From an uncultured Pelagibacteraceae bacterium (GTDB lineage: Bacteria; Pseudomonadota; Alphaproteobacteria; Pelagibacterales; Pelagibacteraceae), in NCBI GenBank assembly GCA_902517535.1, contig CABYCK010000006.1:1-51737 (forward strand): a DNA stretch of 51,737 nucleotides, written 5' to 3'. This document shows, one piece after another, positions 50,222 to 51,737 of the stretch. The notes beneath the pieces were generated by a model. It did not search any database. It was not told the DNA's origin and saw nothing but the letters and a program-made list of their open reading frames with translations. The translations under genes were made by a program, and so were the position numbers. Each line of letters starts with the position of its first letter. Position 1 is the first letter of the stretch.

Positions 50222-51737
50222 ATATATTTGAAAATTATTTATCAAAAATAAATAAAGTTATTTTAGACAATAAAGGTATTTTAAAACTCGAAAATCTTGA
50301 TCTTTTGAAGAATGTGAATTTAGAAATCCCTCCGGAAAAATTCAAATTTGATCTATCAACTAATATTTCTCTAGTTTTAGCCAAAGCAAATAGAAACAAT
50401 CCAAGCAAATTAGCAAATGAAATCAAAGATTTATTTTTAAAAAAAATAAATCATTTTGAAAAAATTGAAGTAGCAGAACCTGGTTTTCTAAACATTAAAT
50501 TATCTAAAGAGGCGTTACTATCAAATATTAGTTATATTATAAACTCAAAGAACAGTTACGGATCACAAAAATCTAAAAAAATCTTTAATATAGAATTTGT
50601 CTCCGCTAACCCTACGGGGCCAATGCACGTAGGACACTGTAGAGGAGCAATATTTGGAGACGTACTTGCAAATTTATTATTATTCAATGGGAACAAAGTT
50701 ACCAAAGAGTATTATATTAATGACTATGGTAACCAGATTAAAAATTTTATCGAGTCTGTTTTTTTGAGAATTAGAGAAATTAAATACAAAGAGAAATTTC
50801 CAATAAATAAAAATTTGTACCCTGGTGAGTATATTAAAGAAATTGCTAAAAAAATAATAGTTAAAAACAAAGCCAATAAGTTTGATAATTTAAAAACTTC
50901 TTTTGATAAATTAAAAAAAATTTCATTGGAGGAGTCTATGTTACTTATCAAGAATGATTTAAAGCAACTTGGTATCATACATGATAACTTTTCATCTGAA
51001 ACAGATCTAGTAAGTAAAGATTTGGTAAACAAAGCTGTTAACAAACTAAAAGAAAAAAATTTTGTAGAAGAGGGTTTTCTTGACCCACCGAAAGGAGAGT
51101 CTAATAAAGAGTGGAAAAAAGTTAAAAGATTGATTTTTAAATCATCTTTATTCGGTGATGATACAAATAGAGCTTTGCAGAAGAATGATGGTTCTTGGAC
51201 GTATTTTGCAAATGATGTTGCTTATCATATGGATAAAATAGATAGAAAATTTAAAAATTTAATAAACGTTCTTGGAGCAGATCACACAGGCTATACTAAA
51301 AGAATTTCTGCTGCTGTACTAGCTCTTTCAAATAATAAAGTTAAATTAGATTGCAAAGTTTGCCAATTAGTAAAACTATTCAAAGATGGAAAACCATTTA
51401 AAATGTCCAAAAGATCTGGGGACTTTATTTCTCTTAAAGACTTGTTAAACGAGATAGATAAAGATTCTATAAGATTTATGATGCTTAATAGAAGTCATGA
51501 TGTAGAACTAGATTTTGATTTTGATAAGATTAAAGAAAAAACAAAAGATAATCCAGTTTATTATGTTCAATATGCCTATGCTAGAATTAATTCGTTATAT
51601 AGAATTTTAAATGACAAAACAAACACCAAAACTGATTTAGACACAAAAAATTTTTTACTTAATGATTATGAAAAAAAATTATTAAAAAAGATATTCGAAT
51701 GGCCAAAAATTGTAGAAGCTGCGTCAAATAAATTTGA
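50218..51737 (+). CDS. argS: Arginine--tRNA ligase, C-terminus cut by window edge
   Basis: The frame starts at ATG 50218, overlapping the dgt stop (ATGA), and stays open to the window edge (506 codons seen). It begins MNIFENYLSKINKVI, an Arg-add-1-like N-domain. It then has the class I motif EFVSANPTGPMHVGHCRGA (HIGH-type HVGH) and the KMSKS-like FKMSKRSGDFISLKDL, followed by the ArgS-type signature DSIRFMMLNRSHDVELDFDF. The last visible region is the start of the anticodon-binding domain. It charges tRNA-Arg, for which a gene (anticodon TCT) is in this window. Confidence 0.95.
   Translation, partial: MNIFENYLSKINKVILDNKGILKLENLDLLKNVNLEIPPEKFKFDLSTNISLVLAKANRNNPSKLANEIKDLFLKKINHFEKIEVAEPGFLNIKLSKEALLSNISYIINSKNSYGSQKSKKIFNIEFVSANPTGPMHVGHCRGAIFGDVLANLLLFNGNKVTKEYYINDYGNQIKNFIESVFLRIREIKYKEKFPINKNLYPGEYIKEIAKKIIVKNKANKFDNLKTSFDKLKKISLEESMLLIKNDLKQLGIIHDNFSSETDLVSKDLVNKAVNKLKEKNFVEEGFLDPPKGESNKEWKKVKRLIFKSSLFGDDTNRALQKNDGSWTYFANDVAYHMDKIDRKFKNLINVLGADHTGYTKRISAAVLALSNNKVKLDCKVCQLVKLFKDGKPFKMSKRSGDFISLKDLLNEIDKDSIRFMMLNRSHDVELDFDFDKIKEKTKDNPVYYVQYAYARINSLYRILNDKTNTKTDLDTKNFLLNDYEKKLLKKIFEWPKIVEAASNKF

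Noticed and set aside
1-51737. CRISPR arrays, insertion sequences, prophage, toxin-antitoxin or restriction systems
   Set aside because: No regularly spaced repeats, transposase, phage or defence protein motifs were seen on either strand.

Overview
The window is typical of the streamlined marine alphaproteobacterial lineage SAR11 (Pelagibacterales, 'Candidatus Pelagibacter'-like). The base composition is very AT-rich (roughly 70% by eye), the proteins are rich in Lys, Asn and Ile, and gaps are tiny with many ATGA or TAATG start/stop overlaps. The gene orders tpiA-secG-pyrG-kdsA-eno-ftsB-lipA, ispDF-pgpA-cinA, ntrY-ntrX-trkA and aapJQMP are alphaproteobacterial. I see no phage, IS element, CRISPR array or other clearly foreign DNA. 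This is chromosomal core plus nutrient-uptake DNA.

Layout. 1-7929: a PpiD/SurA-like chaperone cut by the left edge (minus strand), then a plus-strand run for glycolysis, nucleotides, envelope and lipoate (tpiA, secG, pyrG, kdsA, eno, ftsB-like, lipA, coq10/ratA-like, a small membrane protein). 7933-10041: a minus-strand group, cinA C-domain (pncC), pgpA, ispDF. 10090-16030: the NtrY/NtrX two-component system, then the potassium uptake pair TrkA/TrkH. 16032-25798: a glycerol module with an NAD-type glycerol-3-phosphate dehydrogenase, a small SHOCT protein, glycerol kinase, a GlpVSTPQ-type glycerol ABC transporter with its DUF2160 partner, and GAPDH. 25824-28336: a translationally coupled MBL-fold hydrolase and a membrane-anchored SGNH hydrolase. 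28329-28780: two small minus-strand ORFs. 28850-32819: an iron(III) ABC transporter behind two Fur-like boxes, with an unrecognised 56-residue CxxC ORF between binding protein and permease. 32844-34952: tRNA-Arg, galE-like and zapE/AFG1. 35142-39426: a general L-amino-acid ABC transporter whose binding protein has a lipobox. 39421-42280: a cysteine synthase-like gene, a DUF6134-like secreted protein, an XRE regulator, small ORFs, and minus-strand tRNA-Asn and tRNA-Cys. 42398-51737: valS, ilvD, manC-like, then minus-strand xth and erpA/iscA, then dgt and argS (cut by the right edge).

How it fits together. Glycerol entering by GlpVSTPQ would be phosphorylated by GlpK and oxidised to dihydroxyacetone phosphate by the linked GpsA-like enzyme. 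It would then pass through TpiA and GAPDH towards enolase, so lower glycolysis enzymes for glycerol carbon are all in this window. Amino-acid, glycerol and iron uptake reflect an osmotrophic life dependent on periplasmic binding proteins. The most interesting points are the small CxxC ORF and nested hairpin in the iron operon, the paired Fur boxes, the asymmetric glycerol ATPase subunits whose defects fall in the same composite site, the MBL/SGNH pair, and the dense palindromes ahead of aapJ. I found no clear candidate for a wholly new large system.
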